A stretch of 64,000 nt of DNA from Sphingomonas sp. LHG3406-1 (GCF_029637485.1 NZ_CP069128.1:1488001-1552000), one strand, 5' to 3'; counted from the stretch's first letter, positions 19,590 to 29,567 are shown. Notes: generated from the letters alone by a model not told the origin. A program made the numbers and translations.

Positions 19590-20285
19590 TCAGGCGTCGG
19601 CAGTCTGGCGGGTCAGCGCTTCGAGCAGGGCTTCGGCGGCCGCATCGCTCGAGGGCGGGTTCTGGCCGGTGATCAGCAGCCCGTCGCGCTGAACATGGGA
19701 CTGGAAGGCGGCGGCCTTGCTGTAATCGCCACCCAGCCGCTTTAATTCGTCCTCGAGCAGGAAGGGCACCACGTCGGTGAGGCCGACCGCTTCTTCCTCC
19801 TCGTTGGTGAAGCCGGTCACCTTGCGGCCACGGACGAGCGGGCTGCCGTCGGGCGCGGTGACGTTCCTGAGAACGGCCGGCGCGTGGCAGACGAGGGCGA
19901 CCGGCTTGCCGTCGGCGAGGCTGCGTTCAATCAGTGCCTTGCTGTCCGCATCCTCGGCGAGGTCCCAGAGGGGTCCATGTCCGCCGGGATAGAAGATGCC
20001 GTCGAAGCGAGAGGCGTCGATCGAACCGAGGCGCTCGGTCGAGGCGAGCTGGGCCTTTGCGGCCTCGTCCGACTTGAAGCGGCGGGTGGCGTCGGTCTGG
20101 GCGTCTTCCTCGTCGCTCTTGGGGTCGAGCGGCGGCTGGCCGCCGTGAGGGCTGGCGAGGGTGATGTCGTGGCCGGCATCCTTGAGGACGTAATAGGGGG
20201 CCGCGAATTCCTCGAGCCAGAAGCCGGTCTTCTTGCCGGTGTCGCCGAGCTGGTCATGGCTGGTGAGGACCATCAGGATGTTCAT
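19590..20285 (-). CDS. DJ-1/PfpI family (type 1 glutamine amidotransferase-like) protein
   Basis: A 231-residue protein of the ThiJ/DJ-1/PfpI superfamily, Hsp31/YDR533c-like branch. The nucleophile-elbow Cys is in ALVCHAPAVL, and FYPGGHGPLWDLAED supplies the conserved Glu/Gly-His region. Members act as glyoxalases or protein/DNA deglycases against methylglyoxal damage, which is the likeliest role. ATG 20285 gives the family-typical start MNILMVLTSHDQL. It is divergent from alaC. Confidence 0.9.
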   Translation of the reverse strand: MNILMVLTSHDQLGDTGKKTGFWLEEFAAPYYVLKDAGHDITLASPHGGQPPLDPKSDEEDAQTDATRRFKSDEAAKAQLASTERLGSIDASRFDGIFYPGGHGPLWDLAEDADSKALIERSLADGKPVALVCHAPAVLRNVTAPDGSPLVRGRKVTGFTNEEEEAVGLTDVVPFLLEDELKRLGGDYSKAAAFQSHVQRDGLLITGQNPPSSDAAAEALLEALTRQTADA

Positions 20286-20387
20286 CGTTGCTTGTCTCCG
20301 TCGCGCCCGCTCGGTTGCGAAACAGGATTGACCAATGCGGGTTCCGCGACGCCTTGCCGCGGTGCAGCAGGGACGGCACAAAGGGCC

Positions 20388-21566
20388 ATGCACACCGACT
20401 TCTACCGCATCGAGCGGCTGCCGCCCTATGTCTTCGCCGAGGTCAACGGGATGCGCGCGAAGATGCGGGCCGAGGGGCGTGACGTGATCGACCTTGGCAT
20501 GGGCAATCCCGACAGCCCGCCGCCGGCGCACGTCATCGCCAAGCTGGCGGAGGTGGCGGCCAAGCCCGATGCGCATGGTTATTCGGCGTCCAAGGGCATT
20601 CCGGGGCTGAGGAAGGCGCAGGCGGCCTATTATCAGCGGCGCTTCGGAGTGGAACTCGATCCCGAGAACGAGGTGATCGTGACCCTCGGCTCGAAAGAGG
20701 GGCTGGCCAACCTTGCGCAGGCGATCACGGCGCCGGGGGACGTCATCCTCGCGCCCAACCCGTCCTATCCGATCCACAGCTTCGGCTTCATCATCGCCGG
20801 GGCGGCGATCCGGTCGATCCCGGCGGCGCCTGGCGACGACTTCTTCGAGCGGCTGCGGCTGGCGATGCGCTACACGGTGCCGCGGCCCAAGGCGCTGGTG
20901 ATCGGCTATCCGAGCAATCCGACGGCCTATGTCGCGGACCAGGCCTTCTACGAGCGGCTGGTCGCCTTCGCGCGCGAGCATGAGATCTGGATCATCTCCG
21001 ATCTTGCCTATGCCGAGATCTATTTCGGCGACACACCGACGCCGTCGATCCTGTCGGTCGAGGGGGCAAAGGAGGTGGCGGTCGAGTTCACGTCGATGAG
21101 CAAGACCTATTCCATGGCCGGCTGGCGGATCGGCTTCGCGGTCGGCAACCGGGAGCTGATCGCGGCCCTGACGCGGGTCAAATCCTATCTCGATTATGGC
21201 GCCTTCACGCCGATCCAGGCGGCGGCGGTGGCGGCGCTGAACGGGCCGCAGGACTGCATCGCCGAGACGAGGGAGCTATACCGGCGCCGGCGGGACGTGC
21301 TGGTCGAGAGCTTCGGCCGGGCGGGCTGGGACATTCCCGTGCCGCAGGCGTCGATGTTCGCCTGGGCGGCCATTCCCGAGGCCTTCGCCAAGCTGGGGAG
21401 CATGGAATTTTCCAAGCGGCTGCTGGCCGAGGCGGGCGTGGCGGTGGCGCCGGGGGTCGGCTTTGGCGAGGAGGGCGAGGGCTTCGTCCGCATCGCCCTG
21501 GTCGAGAACGAACAGCGGCTGCGGCAGGCGGCGCGGGGCGTGAAGAAGCTGCTGAAAGGCGCCTAG
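20388..21566 (+). CDS. alaC: Alanine transaminase AlaC / LL-diaminopimelate aminotransferase-like
   Basis: A PLP-dependent class I/II aminotransferase of 392 residues. It strongly resembles E. coli AlaC along its length: RIERLPPYVFAEVN, LGMGNPDSPPP, HGYSASKGIPGLR, NPSYPIHSFG, and the PLP-lysine motif TSMSKTYSMAGWRIGF. AlaC interconverts pyruvate plus glutamate with alanine plus 2-oxoglutarate; the family also includes enzymes annotated as LL-DAP aminotransferases. AAGGG lies before ATG 20388. The 3' end overlaps the convergent antiporter gene. Confidence 0.88.
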   Translation: MHTDFYRIERLPPYVFAEVNGMRAKMRAEGRDVIDLGMGNPDSPPPAHVIAKLAEVAAKPDAHGYSASKGIPGLRKAQAAYYQRRFGVELDPENEVIVTLGSKEGLANLAQAITAPGDVILAPNPSYPIHSFGFIIAGAAIRSIPAAPGDDFFERLRLAMRYTVPRPKALVIGYPSNPTAYVADQAFYERLVAFAREHEIWIISDLAYAEIYFGDTPTPSILSVEGAKEVAVEFTSMSKTYSMAGWRIGFAVGNRELIAALTRVKSYLDYGAFTPIQAAAVAALNGPQDCIAETRELYRRRRDVLVESFGRAGWDIPVPQASMFAWAAIPEAFAKLGSMEFSKRLLAEAGVAVAPGVGFGEEGEGFVRIALVENEQRLRQAARGVKKLLKGA

Positions 21567-22627
21567 GGGACGATCGTCACCAGCAAATAGGCGGCGAAGA
21601 TGACGAGGTGGACGGCCCCGTGGAGGACCGTCACCCGCCCGCGCGCCAGCGACAGGGACGAGATGAACAGGGTCAGGGTCAGCAGCACCATGCCCTTGGT
21701 GTCGAGCCCGAGCGCAAGCGGAAGGTCGAGCAGGAAGGCGACCACGGTCACTGCTGGGATGGTGAGGCCGATGGTGGCGAGCGCAGACCCGAGCGCGAGG
21801 TTGAGGCTGGTCTGGAGAAGGCCGAGCCGCGCTGCCTTGAGGGCGGCGAGCCCTTCGGGAAGCAGCACCACGCCGGCAATGACGATGCCGACCAGCGCGC
21901 GCGGTGCGCCAGCGGCGGCGATCGTCTCCTCGAGTGGCGTCGACAGGCCCTTGGCGAGGAGCACCACTGCGACCAGGCTGAACAGCAGCAAAGTGAAAGA
22001 CAGGCCTGCTACCCCGGCGCTGGGACGGTGGTCGACATCATCTCCGGGGACTGCCGGCCGGACGAAATAGTCGCGGTGGCGGATGGTCTGGGCAAAAACG
22101 AAGGTCAGGTAGAGGATGAGCGCGAAGGCGGCGACGAAGGCGAGCTGGGCGGGGCTGTAGATCGGGCCGGGAACGCTGGTGGTGAAGTTCGGAAGGACAA
22201 GGGTCAGCACCAGCAAGGCGGCGATCGTGCTGATGGCGGCGTTGGCGCCGGTGCGCACGAAGCGCTGCTCGACCAGCCGACGGGCGGCCGCGATCAGGCA
22301 GATGCCGAGCATCAGGTTGAGGATGATCATGCTCGCCGCGAACACGGTGTCGCGCGCGAGCGTGCTCGCGCCCTCGGGCGCCGCGAGCATCAGGCTGACG
22401 ATCAGGCCGGTCTCGATGACCGTGACGGCAAGCGCGAGGATGAGCGTGCCGAACGGCTCCCCTACCCGCGCCGCGACCACCTCGGCATGGTGGACGGCGG
22501 CGAGCACCGTCGCCGCCAGCACCACGGTCGACAGCGCCCACCAGCTCAAGCCGGCAAGGTCGAGCAGGGCTATGCCGACGGCGACCGGCGGGACGAGGTT
22601 GCTGGCGCGGGCGGTGACGGCCGACAT
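21563..22627 (-). CDS. Calcium/sodium:proton antiporter (ChaA/CaCA-like)
   Basis: A 354-residue inner-membrane protein with about eleven helices. Two inverted alpha-repeat motifs of the cation/Ca exchanger superfamily are visible: a first with [21 protein letters not shown] and a second with [15 protein letters not shown] / [20 protein letters not shown]. It is predicted to expel Ca2+ or Na+/K+ in exchange for protons. ATG 22627 starts 2 bases after the stop of the upstream membrane-protein gene, so both are one operon. Confidence 0.88.
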   Translation of the reverse strand: MSAVTARASNLVPPVAVGIALLDLAGLSWWALSTVVLAATVLAAVHHAEVVAARVGEPFGTLILALAVTVIETGLIVSLMLAAPEGASTLARDTVFAASMIILNLMLGICLIAAARRLVEQRFVRTGANAAISTIAALLVLTLVLPNFTTSVPGPIYSPAQLAFVAAFALILYLTFVFAQTIRHRDYFVRPAVPGDDVDHRPSAGVAGLSFTLLLFSLVAVVLLAKGLSTPLEETIAAAGAPRALVGIVIAGVVLLPEGLAALKAARLGLLQTSLNLALGSALATIGLTIPAVTVVAFLLDLPLALGLDTKGMVLLTLTLFISSLSLARGRVTVLHGAVHLVIFAAYLLVTIVP

Positions 22628-22629
22628 GG

Positions 22630-23196
22630 TCAGAAGAGGATGTAGCCGAGGACGTAGCGGCCGACGAGCGCGGCCAGCACGAGGGTCAGCCAGCGCCGGT
22701 CCTTCAGCGCCATGGCGAGCAGCATCAGCACGGCCAGCAGGCACGTCATGGCCAGGGATGCCGGCGCGAAGATACGCGGGGCGATCTGGGGAAGGGAAGC
22801 ATACCAGCCGATCTGCACGACCAGAAGGACGAACAGGATGCCGATGACGATCCGGCGCATGCGAAAGAAATGGTCGTCGAGGCTGGCAAGGCCGGCGAGA
22901 TCGCGCGGGAAGACCAGGCGGGAGGCCATGTAATAGGCGCTGGCGAAGGCGGTGGCGAACATCAGGCTGTCACCCGACACGCGGATGATGTCGCGGGTCA
23001 GCCAGGCCGCACCCCAGAAGGAGAGCAGGTCGAGCAGGACGAAGATGGCGAGCAATGGAGTCAGCCAGCCGATGCGGAGGCCGGCCCCGGGGCTGAGCCT
23101 TTCCTCGATGGCGCGGGCAAGGCCGCTCAGCAGTTCGGCCAGCGAAAGGCCGAGCATCAGGCCGTAAAGGGCGAACATGAATTCGAAGTCGCTCAT
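22630..23196 (-). CDS. Hypothetical membrane protein, 188 aa
   Basis: An integral membrane protein with about five helices: [66 protein letters not shown] and [17 protein letters not shown]. An acidic start (MSDFEF) and basic loops give a cytosolic N-terminus. It precedes the antiporter gene by 2 bases. No family is recognised with certainty. Confidence 0.72.
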   Translation of the reverse strand: MSDFEFMFALYGLMLGLSLAELLSGLARAIEERLSPGAGLRIGWLTPLLAIFVLLDLLSFWGAAWLTRDIIRVSGDSLMFATAFASAYYMASRLVFPRDLAGLASLDDHFFRMRRIVIGILFVLLVVQIGWYASLPQIAPRIFAPASLAMTCLLAVLMLLAMALKDRRWLTLVLAALVGRYVLGYILF

Positions 23197-23262
23197 CGCG
23201 GCCCAGCATGCGGACCCATCGCTGGTTTGACTAGGCCCGTGCCGCTGCCCCAAAGGGAGTGC

Positions 23263-23415
23263 ATGCCAAGGATGCGCAAGAAGGCCGACCTGCCGACCAA
23301 GATCTGCGCGTCGTGCGGGCTGCCCTTCGCATGGCGGAAGAAATGGGAGCGGGACTGGGATCAGGTGCGGTTCTGCTCCGATCGCTGCCGGTCGGCGGGA
23401 GCCAGACGCGCATGA
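23263..23415 (+). CDS. DUF2256 domain-containing small zinc-finger-like protein
   Basis: A 50-residue basic protein with the DUF2256 pattern: [26 protein letters not shown] followed by VRFCSDRCR. The four cysteines (CASC and CSDRC) suggest zinc binding. AGGGAG precedes ATG 23263. The stop overlaps the ATG of the next gene. Function is unknown, though the family is widespread. Confidence 0.85.
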   Translation: MPRMRKKADLPTKICASCGLPFAWRKKWERDWDQVRFCSDRCRSAGARRA

Positions 23416-23900
23416 TCCTTCCCGTCACTCCGGAAGATGCGTCGGCGGTGGCGCGGATCATCGGGCAGGCGGTGGCACCGGTCTTCCTGCTGGCCGGCAT
23501 CGGCGCCTTCCTCAACACGCTGACGGGGCGCCTGTCGCGCATCGTAGACCGCGGACGGGTCGTCGAACCGCTGCTGCTCGACAGCGTCGGGGTCGAGCAT
23601 GACCGGCTGGTGCGCGAGATCAACACGGTCGACCAGCGGATGCGGCTGGTCAGCTGGGCGATCACCATGACGGTGGCGAGTGCGGTTCTGGTCTGCGCCG
23701 TGGTGGTGCTGCTGTTCGCGGCGGCACTGGTCGACCTTCACGCCGGCACGACCATCGCCCTGCTGTTCATTCTGGCGATGGTGACGCTGGCGCTCGGATT
23801 TTTCATCTTCCTCATCGAGACGCGGATCGCGGCGCGGGCGATCCGGGTGCGCAAGGCGCTGCTCACCCACCAGGTGGACGAGGCCGCCGGAGACGAGTGA
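23412..23900 (+). CDS. DUF2721 domain-containing membrane protein
   Basis: A 162-residue inner-membrane protein with the DUF2721 layout: an N-terminal helix with [31 protein letters not shown], a charged loop, then two adjacent helices ([20 protein letters not shown] and [21 protein letters not shown]). The ATGA overlap with the DUF2256 gene supports co-translation. Function is unknown. Confidence 0.85.
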   Translation: MILPVTPEDASAVARIIGQAVAPVFLLAGIGAFLNTLTGRLSRIVDRGRVVEPLLLDSVGVEHDRLVREINTVDQRMRLVSWAITMTVASAVLVCAVVVLLFAAALVDLHAGTTIALLFILAMVTLALGFFIFLIETRIAARAIRVRKALLTHQVDEAAGDE

Positions 23901-23901
23901 A

Positions 23902-24318
23902 TCATCCGCCGGCGGGCGGCACCTCGGCCCCCGGCGTCTGCCACTCCCTGACCGAACCGCCCTGGCGGAGTGCGGCACGGAAGGCATGATCTGCGGGATC
24001 GAGCACCAGCCAGGCGTCGGGCGCCCTGGCCACGAGCAGGTCGCCGTCACGGGCGAGCGGCCCGGCCCGCATCATCGCATCGCGGAAGGCGCCGGCATCG
24101 GGACCGAGCAATGCGTTCAGGTCGACGCTGATCGCGCTGCTCTCGATGAGCCCGCTTTCCGACGGACGGCGACCGACCATCTCGACCAGTCCGGACCAGT
24201 CGCCGGGCGTTTCGCTGGCGACGTCGAGGGCCGGCATGACGGCATTGTCGGCCACCTTTTCGTTGCCCGAGCAGGCGGCAGCAGAAGCGGCAAGGAGGAC
24301 GAGGATGGCTGTGCGCAT
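23902..24318 (-). CDS. Hypothetical lipoprotein, 138 aa
   Basis: A short exported protein with a lipoprotein signal peptide (AILVLLAASAAAC, Cys at about residue 16). The mature part is acidic and has no recognised domain; WSGLVEMVGRRPSESGLIESS and AWLVLDPADHAFRAAL are its most distinctive stretches. It converges on the DUF2721 gene (2 bases apart) and is divergent from glpX. Confidence 0.72.
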   Translation of the reverse strand: MRTAILVLLAASAAACSGNEKVADNAVMPALDVASETPGDWSGLVEMVGRRPSESGLIESSAISVDLNALLGPDAGAFRDAMMRAGPLARDGDLLVARAPDAWLVLDPADHAFRAALRQGGSVREWQTPGAEVPPAGG

Positions 24319-24462
24319 GGGGGGACAACGCTCGCCCGCGGCGAATTGCTGCCTTTCATTGTTGAGGCGGCGGAACAAGGGGCGGCCCGGGGAGCTTTGT
24401 TGCCCGACCGCCGGAGCCATTCTAGGAGCGGTCGCCAGCGAGAACAGCAGGAAGAACAGCCC

Positions 24463-25437
24463 GTGATCGATCCGTCCAACATCCTCGACCGAGTCCTCGT
24501 GCTTGAAATGGTCCGGGTCACCGAAGCGGCGGCGATCGCCGCCTCGTCGCTGGTCGGACGCGGTGACGAGAAGGCCGCAGACGCGGCCGCGGTGGAAGCG
24601 ATGCGGGCTGCGCTCAACGAGCTGCCGATGGACGGCACGGTGGTGATCGGCGAAGGCGAGCGCGACGAGGCGCCGATGCTCTACATCGGCGAGAAGGTCG
24701 GGTCCGAGCAGGGCACGGGTCCGAAGATCGACATCGCGCTCGACCCGCTGGAAGGAACGACCATCACCGCCAAGGCCGGTCCGAACGCGCTGGCGGTGCT
24801 GGCCATCGCCGAGGCAGGCGGGCTGCTGAATGCGCCCGACGTCTACATGGAGAAGCTGGCGATCGGGCCGGGCTATGCCCCGGGCACCGTCAGCCTCGAC
24901 CGCTCGCCGGCCGAAAACGTCCGCTCGCTGGCGGCGGCGAAGGGCGTCGAGCCGAACGAGATCATCGCCTGCGTGCTCGACCGGCCGCGGCACGCGGAGA
25001 TCATCGCCGAGCTTCGAAGCATCGGCTGCGGCATCATGCTGATCCCGGACGGCGACGTTGCCGGGGTGATCGCCACGACCGACCCCGAGACGACCGTCGA
25101 CATCTACATGGGCTCGGGCGGCGCCCCGGAGGGCGTGTTGGCAGCCGCGGCGCTGCGCTGCGTCGGCGGGCAGATCGAGGGCCGGCTGTTGTTCCGCAAC
25201 GAGGACGAGCGTTCGCGGGCTCGTCGGTGGGGTATCGAGGACCTTGATCGAATTTACCGGCTCGACGACCTTGCCAAGGGCGACTGCATCTTCGCCGCGA
25301 CCGGCGTCACCGACGGCTCGCTGCTGAAGGGCGTCAAGCGCCGCAAGGGCTGTGTCACCACCGAGAGCATCGTCATGCGCGCATCGAGCGGCACGGTCCG
25401 CCGGATCGCCGGCGAGCATCGCCTGGGCACCGCCTGA
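24463..25437 (+). CDS. glpX: Class II fructose-1,6-bisphosphatase
   Basis: Gluconeogenic enzyme converting fructose 1,6-bisphosphate to fructose 6-phosphate. The 324-residue protein carries the metal and substrate segments of GlpX: GEGERDEAPMLYIGEKVG, DIALDPLEGTT and GSGGAPEGVLAAAALRC. GTG 24463 is chosen because it follows a GGAAGAA ribosome site and gives the family start IDPSNILDRVLVLEMVRVTE. It stands alone; a PH-domain operon follows. Confidence 0.95.
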   Translation: MIDPSNILDRVLVLEMVRVTEAAAIAASSLVGRGDEKAADAAAVEAMRAALNELPMDGTVVIGEGERDEAPMLYIGEKVGSEQGTGPKIDIALDPLEGTTITAKAGPNALAVLAIAEAGGLLNAPDVYMEKLAIGPGYAPGTVSLDRSPAENVRSLAAAKGVEPNEIIACVLDRPRHAEIIAELRSIGCGIMLIPDGDVAGVIATTDPETTVDIYMGSGGAPEGVLAAAALRCVGGQIEGRLLFRNEDERSRARRWGIEDLDRIYRLDDLAKGDCIFAATGVTDGSLLKGVKRRKGCVTTESIVMRASSGTVRRIAGEHRLGTA

Positions 25438-25479
25438 CGCAACCCTTGAAGCGCCATGCGGCTGCTGTATTGTGGCCGT

Positions 25480-25992
25480 ATGACAGCTGAAGCGATCGAG
25501 GGCGGAGCCGAACCGCCGGCGCCTAGATCGGGCCTTACTCCGGTCGACCGGGGCTATGTCCAGGTGCTGCGGGTGCAGACCCTGCTGAGCTGGGTCCCGC
25601 CCGTGATCGGCGCGATCGTGTTCGACCGGCTGGTGCTGGCGGACACGTCGTGGGGCGGGCTCTTGCTGGTTCTGGTGCCGCTGCTGGCCGCGCTGACCGT
25701 GGTGATCGCGCCGATCAGGGTGTGGCTGCGGCTCGGCTACGCGCTCGAGCCGGCGATGCTGCGAGTGGTGCGGGGCTGGCTAGTCCATACGGACACGCTG
25801 GTGCCGCTGGTGCGGGTCCAGCATCTCGACATCGCACGCGGGCCGCTCGACAAGATGTTCGGCACCGCCACCCTCGCCATCCACACGGCAGGCACCCACA
25901 ACAGCATCGTCTCCCTCCCCGGCCTGGCGCCAAGCCGAGCGGCGGAACTGGCGGCGGTGATCCGCACCCACGTCAAGGCGGATATCGACTGA
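25480..25992 (+). CDS. Bacterial PH domain membrane protein (YdbS-like)
   Basis: About 170 residues with two membrane helices (LSWVPPVIGAIVFDRLVL and LLLVLVPLLAALTVVIAPIRVWL) followed by a bPH2 domain in which HTDTLVPLVRVQHLDIARGPLDKMFGTATLAIHTAG is typical. It pairs with the next gene as in ydbS-ydbT, an arrangement seen in many bacteria with unknown function. The start may be ATG 25456 instead; neither has a strong ribosome site. One base separates it from the next gene. Confidence 0.85.
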   Translation: MTAEAIEGGAEPPAPRSGLTPVDRGYVQVLRVQTLLSWVPPVIGAIVFDRLVLADTSWGGLLLVLVPLLAALTVVIAPIRVWLRLGYALEPAMLRVVRGWLVHTDTLVPLVRVQHLDIARGPLDKMFGTATLAIHTAGTHNSIVSLPGLAPSRAAELAAVIRTHVKADID

Positions 25993-25993
25993 A

Positions 25994-27583
25994 GTGGACC
26001 GGTTGGAGCAAGGCCCCCTTGCGATCGAGCGAGCGGTCGCCGGCGCGGAGCCCGTGCCGGGCGCTGACGAGGCCAAAGCGGAGCGGCTTCACCCCCTCTC
26101 GCTGCTGAGCGGGCTCGGCCGGGCGGCGCGCAACGTCATCGGCGGCATCGCGGCGGGTGGGTTCCTGGCGTTCCAGGGACGGTTCCTGATCGCCTTGCTG
26201 GTGCTTGGCGGAATCGCCGTGGCCAGCCTCGCCGGGCTGCTGCTCCATTGGTGGAACTTCTCCTTCCGGGTCGGCCGCGACGCCATCCGCATCGACAGCG
26301 GGGCGCTCAACCGCAACCACCGGACGATCCCGTTCGACCGGGTCGCCGACGTCAGCATCAGCCAGGGACCGCTGCAGCGCGTAGCCGGGATCGCCCGGGT
26401 GACGCTGGAGACCGGTGGCGGGGGCAGCGACGACGGGGTGCTGGACGGCATCCCGCTGCAGCGGGCCGAAGCGCTGCGCGAGTTCATCCGGGCCCGGCGA
26501 AGCCGTGCGCCTGCATCGGCCGGCGCCCTGCCCGCCATCGGCACGACGCAAGAGCCGGCGCCCCTGTTCGCGATGGACATTCGGCGGGTGCTGACGCTTG
26601 GCCTTTTCAACTTCAGCCTGGCCCTCTTCGCGGGCCTGTTCGGCGCCAGCCAGACGTTCGGCGACATGGTCGACATCGATCCCTTCGAGCGCAACTTCTG
26701 GCGGCCGATCCTGGAGCAGAGCGGCTGGGGCGCCTGGCTCCTGGCGCATCAGATCGGCCTCGCGCTCGGCGGCGTGGCGGTGCTGTTGCTGGCGGGGATC
26801 GTCACCGGCGTGGTGCGGACGGTGCTTCGCGAGACGGGCTTCCGGCTCGACCGCACGGGCAATGGTTTCCGCCGGCGGCGCGGGCTGCTGACCAAGACCG
26901 ACGTGTCGCTGCCGCTGAAGCGCATCCAGGCCGCGCTGATCGCCACCGGCCCGGTGCGCGAGCATTTCGGCTGGCGCGCCTTCAAGGTGGTGAGCCTGGC
27001 GGGCGAGAGCGGCACCAAGGGCCAGCCCGGGACAGAGGACAAGCGCGACCATGTGCTTGCGCCATTGGCAACGACGGATGAACTGGCGCCCATTGCCGGC
27101 GAGATCGGGCTTGCCCTTCCCGGTCCGGACACGCCGTGGCGGCCGGTGTCGAAGCGGCATGTCGGCAGCTTTCTGGCGTTCGTCGGGCCGCTCATGCTGC
27201 TGATCGCCTCGGTTAGCGCCACTGCCCTCCTGCTTCGTGGCGAGCCGAACGCGGGAGCGTCCATCGTCCCGCCAATCGCTGCGGGCATCGGCTTCCTCGT
27301 ACTGTGGGGCCTTCGCTGGCTGGAATGGCAGCGGACCGCTTATGCAGTGGAAGGCCAGAGGCTGCTGATCCGCAGCGGCTGGTGGAGCCGCAAGACCTTC
27401 CTCATCCCGCTTCGCAACATCCAGAGCGTCACGCTGCACGAGAACAGCCTGGGGCGGAAGTTCGGCATCGCAACGCTGGCGATCGACGTCGCCGGTGGGC
27501 GGTCGACCGGCCAGCGCATCCCTTCGCTGCCGCGAAATGAAGCGAGCCTAGTGCGCACGGAGCTGCTATCTCGGCAGCCATGA
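25994..27583 (+). CDS. Bacterial PH domain membrane protein (YdbT-like)
   Basis: A 529-residue membrane protein with three bPH2 repeats separated by paired helices. Repeat signatures are IDSGALNRNHRTIPFDRVADVSI (N-terminal), GLLTKTDVSLPLKRIQAAL (middle) and RSGWWSRKTFLIPLRNIQSVTL (C-terminal). GTG 25994 directly follows the upstream stop, and the 3' end overlaps recJ by four bases. In other bacteria such pairs have been linked to membrane and peptide-antibiotic stress; the role here is inference. Confidence 0.86.
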   Translation: MDRLEQGPLAIERAVAGAEPVPGADEAKAERLHPLSLLSGLGRAARNVIGGIAAGGFLAFQGRFLIALLVLGGIAVASLAGLLLHWWNFSFRVGRDAIRIDSGALNRNHRTIPFDRVADVSISQGPLQRVAGIARVTLETGGGGSDDGVLDGIPLQRAEALREFIRARRSRAPASAGALPAIGTTQEPAPLFAMDIRRVLTLGLFNFSLALFAGLFGASQTFGDMVDIDPFERNFWRPILEQSGWGAWLLAHQIGLALGGVAVLLLAGIVTGVVRTVLRETGFRLDRTGNGFRRRRGLLTKTDVSLPLKRIQAALIATGPVREHFGWRAFKVVSLAGESGTKGQPGTEDKRDHVLAPLATTDELAPIAGEIGLALPGPDTPWRPVSKRHVGSFLAFVGPLMLLIASVSATALLLRGEPNAGASIVPPIAAGIGFLVLWGLRWLEWQRTAYAVEGQRLLIRSGWWSRKTFLIPLRNIQSVTLHENSLGRKFGIATLAIDVAGGRSTGQRIPSLPRNEASLVRTELLSRQP

Positions 27584-29331
27584 GCGTGGCGCTAGGGGTG
27601 GAACGGTCGCTGTCGGGCCAGGCATGGCGCTGGCGGCGGCCGCAATCGGACGAGAAATTGGGCGAGGCCCTGGTCGACGAGCTGCTGCTCGGCCGCGGCG
27701 TAAGCCCGCACGAGCTGGAACGCTACCGCTCGCCGACCATCCGCGACCTGCTGCCCGACCCGAGCCTGTTCCGCGACATGGACGCGGCGACCGAGCGGGT
27801 GGCGGCGGCGGTGCTGGCTGGCGAGGCCATCGCCATCTTCGGCGATTATGACGTGGACGGCGCGACCAGCAGCGCCTTGCTCGTCCTGCTTCTGCGCCAG
27901 CTCGGGACGGAGGCGCTGGTCCACATCCCGGACCGTCAGGCGGAGGGCTATGGCCCGAACCTTCCGGCCATGCTGAGCCTCAAGGCGCGCGGCGCCAGCC
28001 TGGTGGTGACGGTCGACTGCGGGGCACAGGCATTCGAGCCGCTCGCCGGCGCTCGCGAGGCCGGCCTCGACGTGGTGGTGGTCGATCACCACCAGTGCGC
28101 CGCCGCCCTCCCCTTGTGCCACGCCCTGGTCAATCCGAACCGGCTGGACGAGAGCGAGACCGGCCTCGCGCACGGCCATGTGGCGGCGGTGGGCATGGCC
28201 TTCCTGCTCGGCGTGGCGCTGGTGCGGGCACTCCGCCAGCGCGGTTTCTTCGCGACCCGCCCGGAGCCACGGCTGGTCGAGCTGCTCGACCTGGTGGCGC
28301 TCGGCACGGTGGCCGACGTCGCCAAGCTGCACGGCCTCAACCGCGCCTTCGTCGCCCAGGGGCTGAAGGTGATGGCGGGCGGGCGCAACATCGGCCTGAA
28401 GGCGCTGGCCGAGGCGGCGCGGCTGACGGCGGCCCCGAGCTGCCGCGACCTCGGCTTCGCCTTGGGTCCGAGGATCAATGCCGGCGGGCGGGTCGGGCGC
28501 GCGGACCTCGGGGTTCGGCTGCTGACGACGACGGACCCGGAAGAAGCGCGCGGAATCGCGCTCGAGCTCGACAAGCTCAACGAGGAGCGCCGGGCGATCG
28601 AGCAGGGCGTGCTCGACGAGGCGCTTGCCGAGGCGGCGAGCCGGGGCGACGATCCCGTCGTCACCGTCGCGGCGCAGGGCTGGCACCCGGGCGTGATCGG
28701 CATCGTCGCCGGGCGGCTGAAGGAAAAATACGGCCGGCCGGCGTTCGTCATCGCGATCGGTGAGGACGGGATCGGCAAGGGCTCCGGGCGGTCGATCACC
28801 GGCGTCGACCTCGGCGCGGCGGTGCTGTCGGCGAAGGACGAGGGCATGGCGGCGGGCGGCGGCGGGCATGCCATGGCGGCTGGGGTGACCCTCGCGCCGG
28901 GCGGCGTCGAGGCCTTCCGCGACTATCTGAACCACCGGCTTGCGGCGAACGTGGCGGCAGCGACCGCCAATCGCGCCATGCTGCTCGACACCTTGTGCGC
29001 GCCGAGAGGCGTCGCTGTCGGGCTGTGCGACGCGCTGGACGTTGCCGGTCCCTATGGGGTCGGCTGGCCACAGCCACGCGTGGCAGCGGGCGAAGCCTCG
29101 CTGCTGAAGGTCGGCGTGGTGGGCAATGGCCATGTGCGCGGGCTCGCTCGCGGCGCGGACGGCGCCAGCTTCAAGTGGATCGCTTTCCGGGCGGCCGACA
29201 GCGAACTCGGCCAGGCGCTGCTGGCGATGCCGGCCGACCGCAAGCTGTGGCTGGCCGGCACGATTCACCGCGATACGTGGAACGGCGGCAATGCTGCCGA
29301 GCTTCACCTCGAGGATGCGGCGATCGCCTGA
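27580..29331 (+). CDS. recJ: Single-stranded-DNA-specific exonuclease RecJ
   Basis: 5'-3' exonuclease of recombination and mismatch repair. The 583-residue protein has the DHH phosphoesterase core: motif I FGDYDVDGATSSALL, TVDCGAQAFEP, motif III VVDHHQC, then the DHHA1 domain with GGGGHAMAAGVTL, and a C-terminal OB-like region. Length is normal. ATG 27580 overlaps the preceding stop (ATGA). It is the last gene before tRNA-Glu and the genomic island. Confidence 0.95.
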   Translation: MSVALGVERSLSGQAWRWRRPQSDEKLGEALVDELLLGRGVSPHELERYRSPTIRDLLPDPSLFRDMDAATERVAAAVLAGEAIAIFGDYDVDGATSSALLVLLLRQLGTEALVHIPDRQAEGYGPNLPAMLSLKARGASLVVTVDCGAQAFEPLAGAREAGLDVVVVDHHQCAAALPLCHALVNPNRLDESETGLAHGHVAAVGMAFLLGVALVRALRQRGFFATRPEPRLVELLDLVALGTVADVAKLHGLNRAFVAQGLKVMAGGRNIGLKALAEAARLTAAPSCRDLGFALGPRINAGGRVGRADLGVRLLTTTDPEEARGIALELDKLNEERRAIEQGVLDEALAEAASRGDDPVVTVAAQGWHPGVIGIVAGRLKEKYGRPAFVIAIGEDGIGKGSGRSITGVDLGAAVLSAKDEGMAAGGGGHAMAAGVTLAPGGVEAFRDYLNHRLAANVAAATANRAMLLDTLCAPRGVAVGLCDALDVAGPYGVGWPQPRVAAGEASLLKVGVVGNGHVRGLARGADGASFKWIAFRAADSELGQALLAMPADRKLWLAGTIHRDTWNGGNAAELHLEDAAIA

Positions 29332-29399
29332 TCCCGGCCCTTGGTCCGTGCCGCTTGACCCCCGCACCGCCTTCCCCTAGGCAGCGCGGCGCCCAAGTT

Positions 29400-29474
29400 G
29401 GCCCCTTCGTCTAGTGGTTAGGACGCGGCCCTTTCACGGCTGAAACACGGGTTCGAGTCCCGTAGGGGTCACCA
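29400..29474 (+). tRNA. tRNA-Glu (anticodon TTC)
   Basis: A complete 75-base cloverleaf. Acceptor arm GGCCCCT pairs with AGGGGTC (one G-T), the D-arm holds TAGTGGTTAGGA, the anticodon loop is CTTTCAC (TTC), and the T-arm holds GGGTTCGAGTCCC. CCA is encoded. Its 3' end serves as the integration site of the island that begins here. Confidence 0.96.
29458..29474 (+). repeat. attL core (3' end of tRNA-Glu)
   Basis: TCCCGTAGGGGTCACCA, identical to 48,872-48,888. It covers the T-arm end, acceptor strand and CCA of the tRNA, so integration preserves a functional tRNA gene. Confidence 0.85.
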
Positions 29475-29528
29475 TCCAAGCCTAAGGCTTGGAAAGCGTT
29501 GGATTTACGGCCTCTTTACCCATCATGT

Positions 29529-29548
29529 GTACAGAACATGGGTACAGA
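29529..29548 (+). repeat. Left arm-type repeat pair GTACAGA
   Basis: GTACAGA at 29,529 and 29,542, start to start 13 bases, 55 bases inside the left core. The same motif, orientation and spacing recur near the right core. Likely arm-binding sites of the integrase; they precede the proposed integrase start at 29,568. Confidence 0.55.
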
Positions 29549-29567
29549 AATCGTGAAGAAGTCCAGC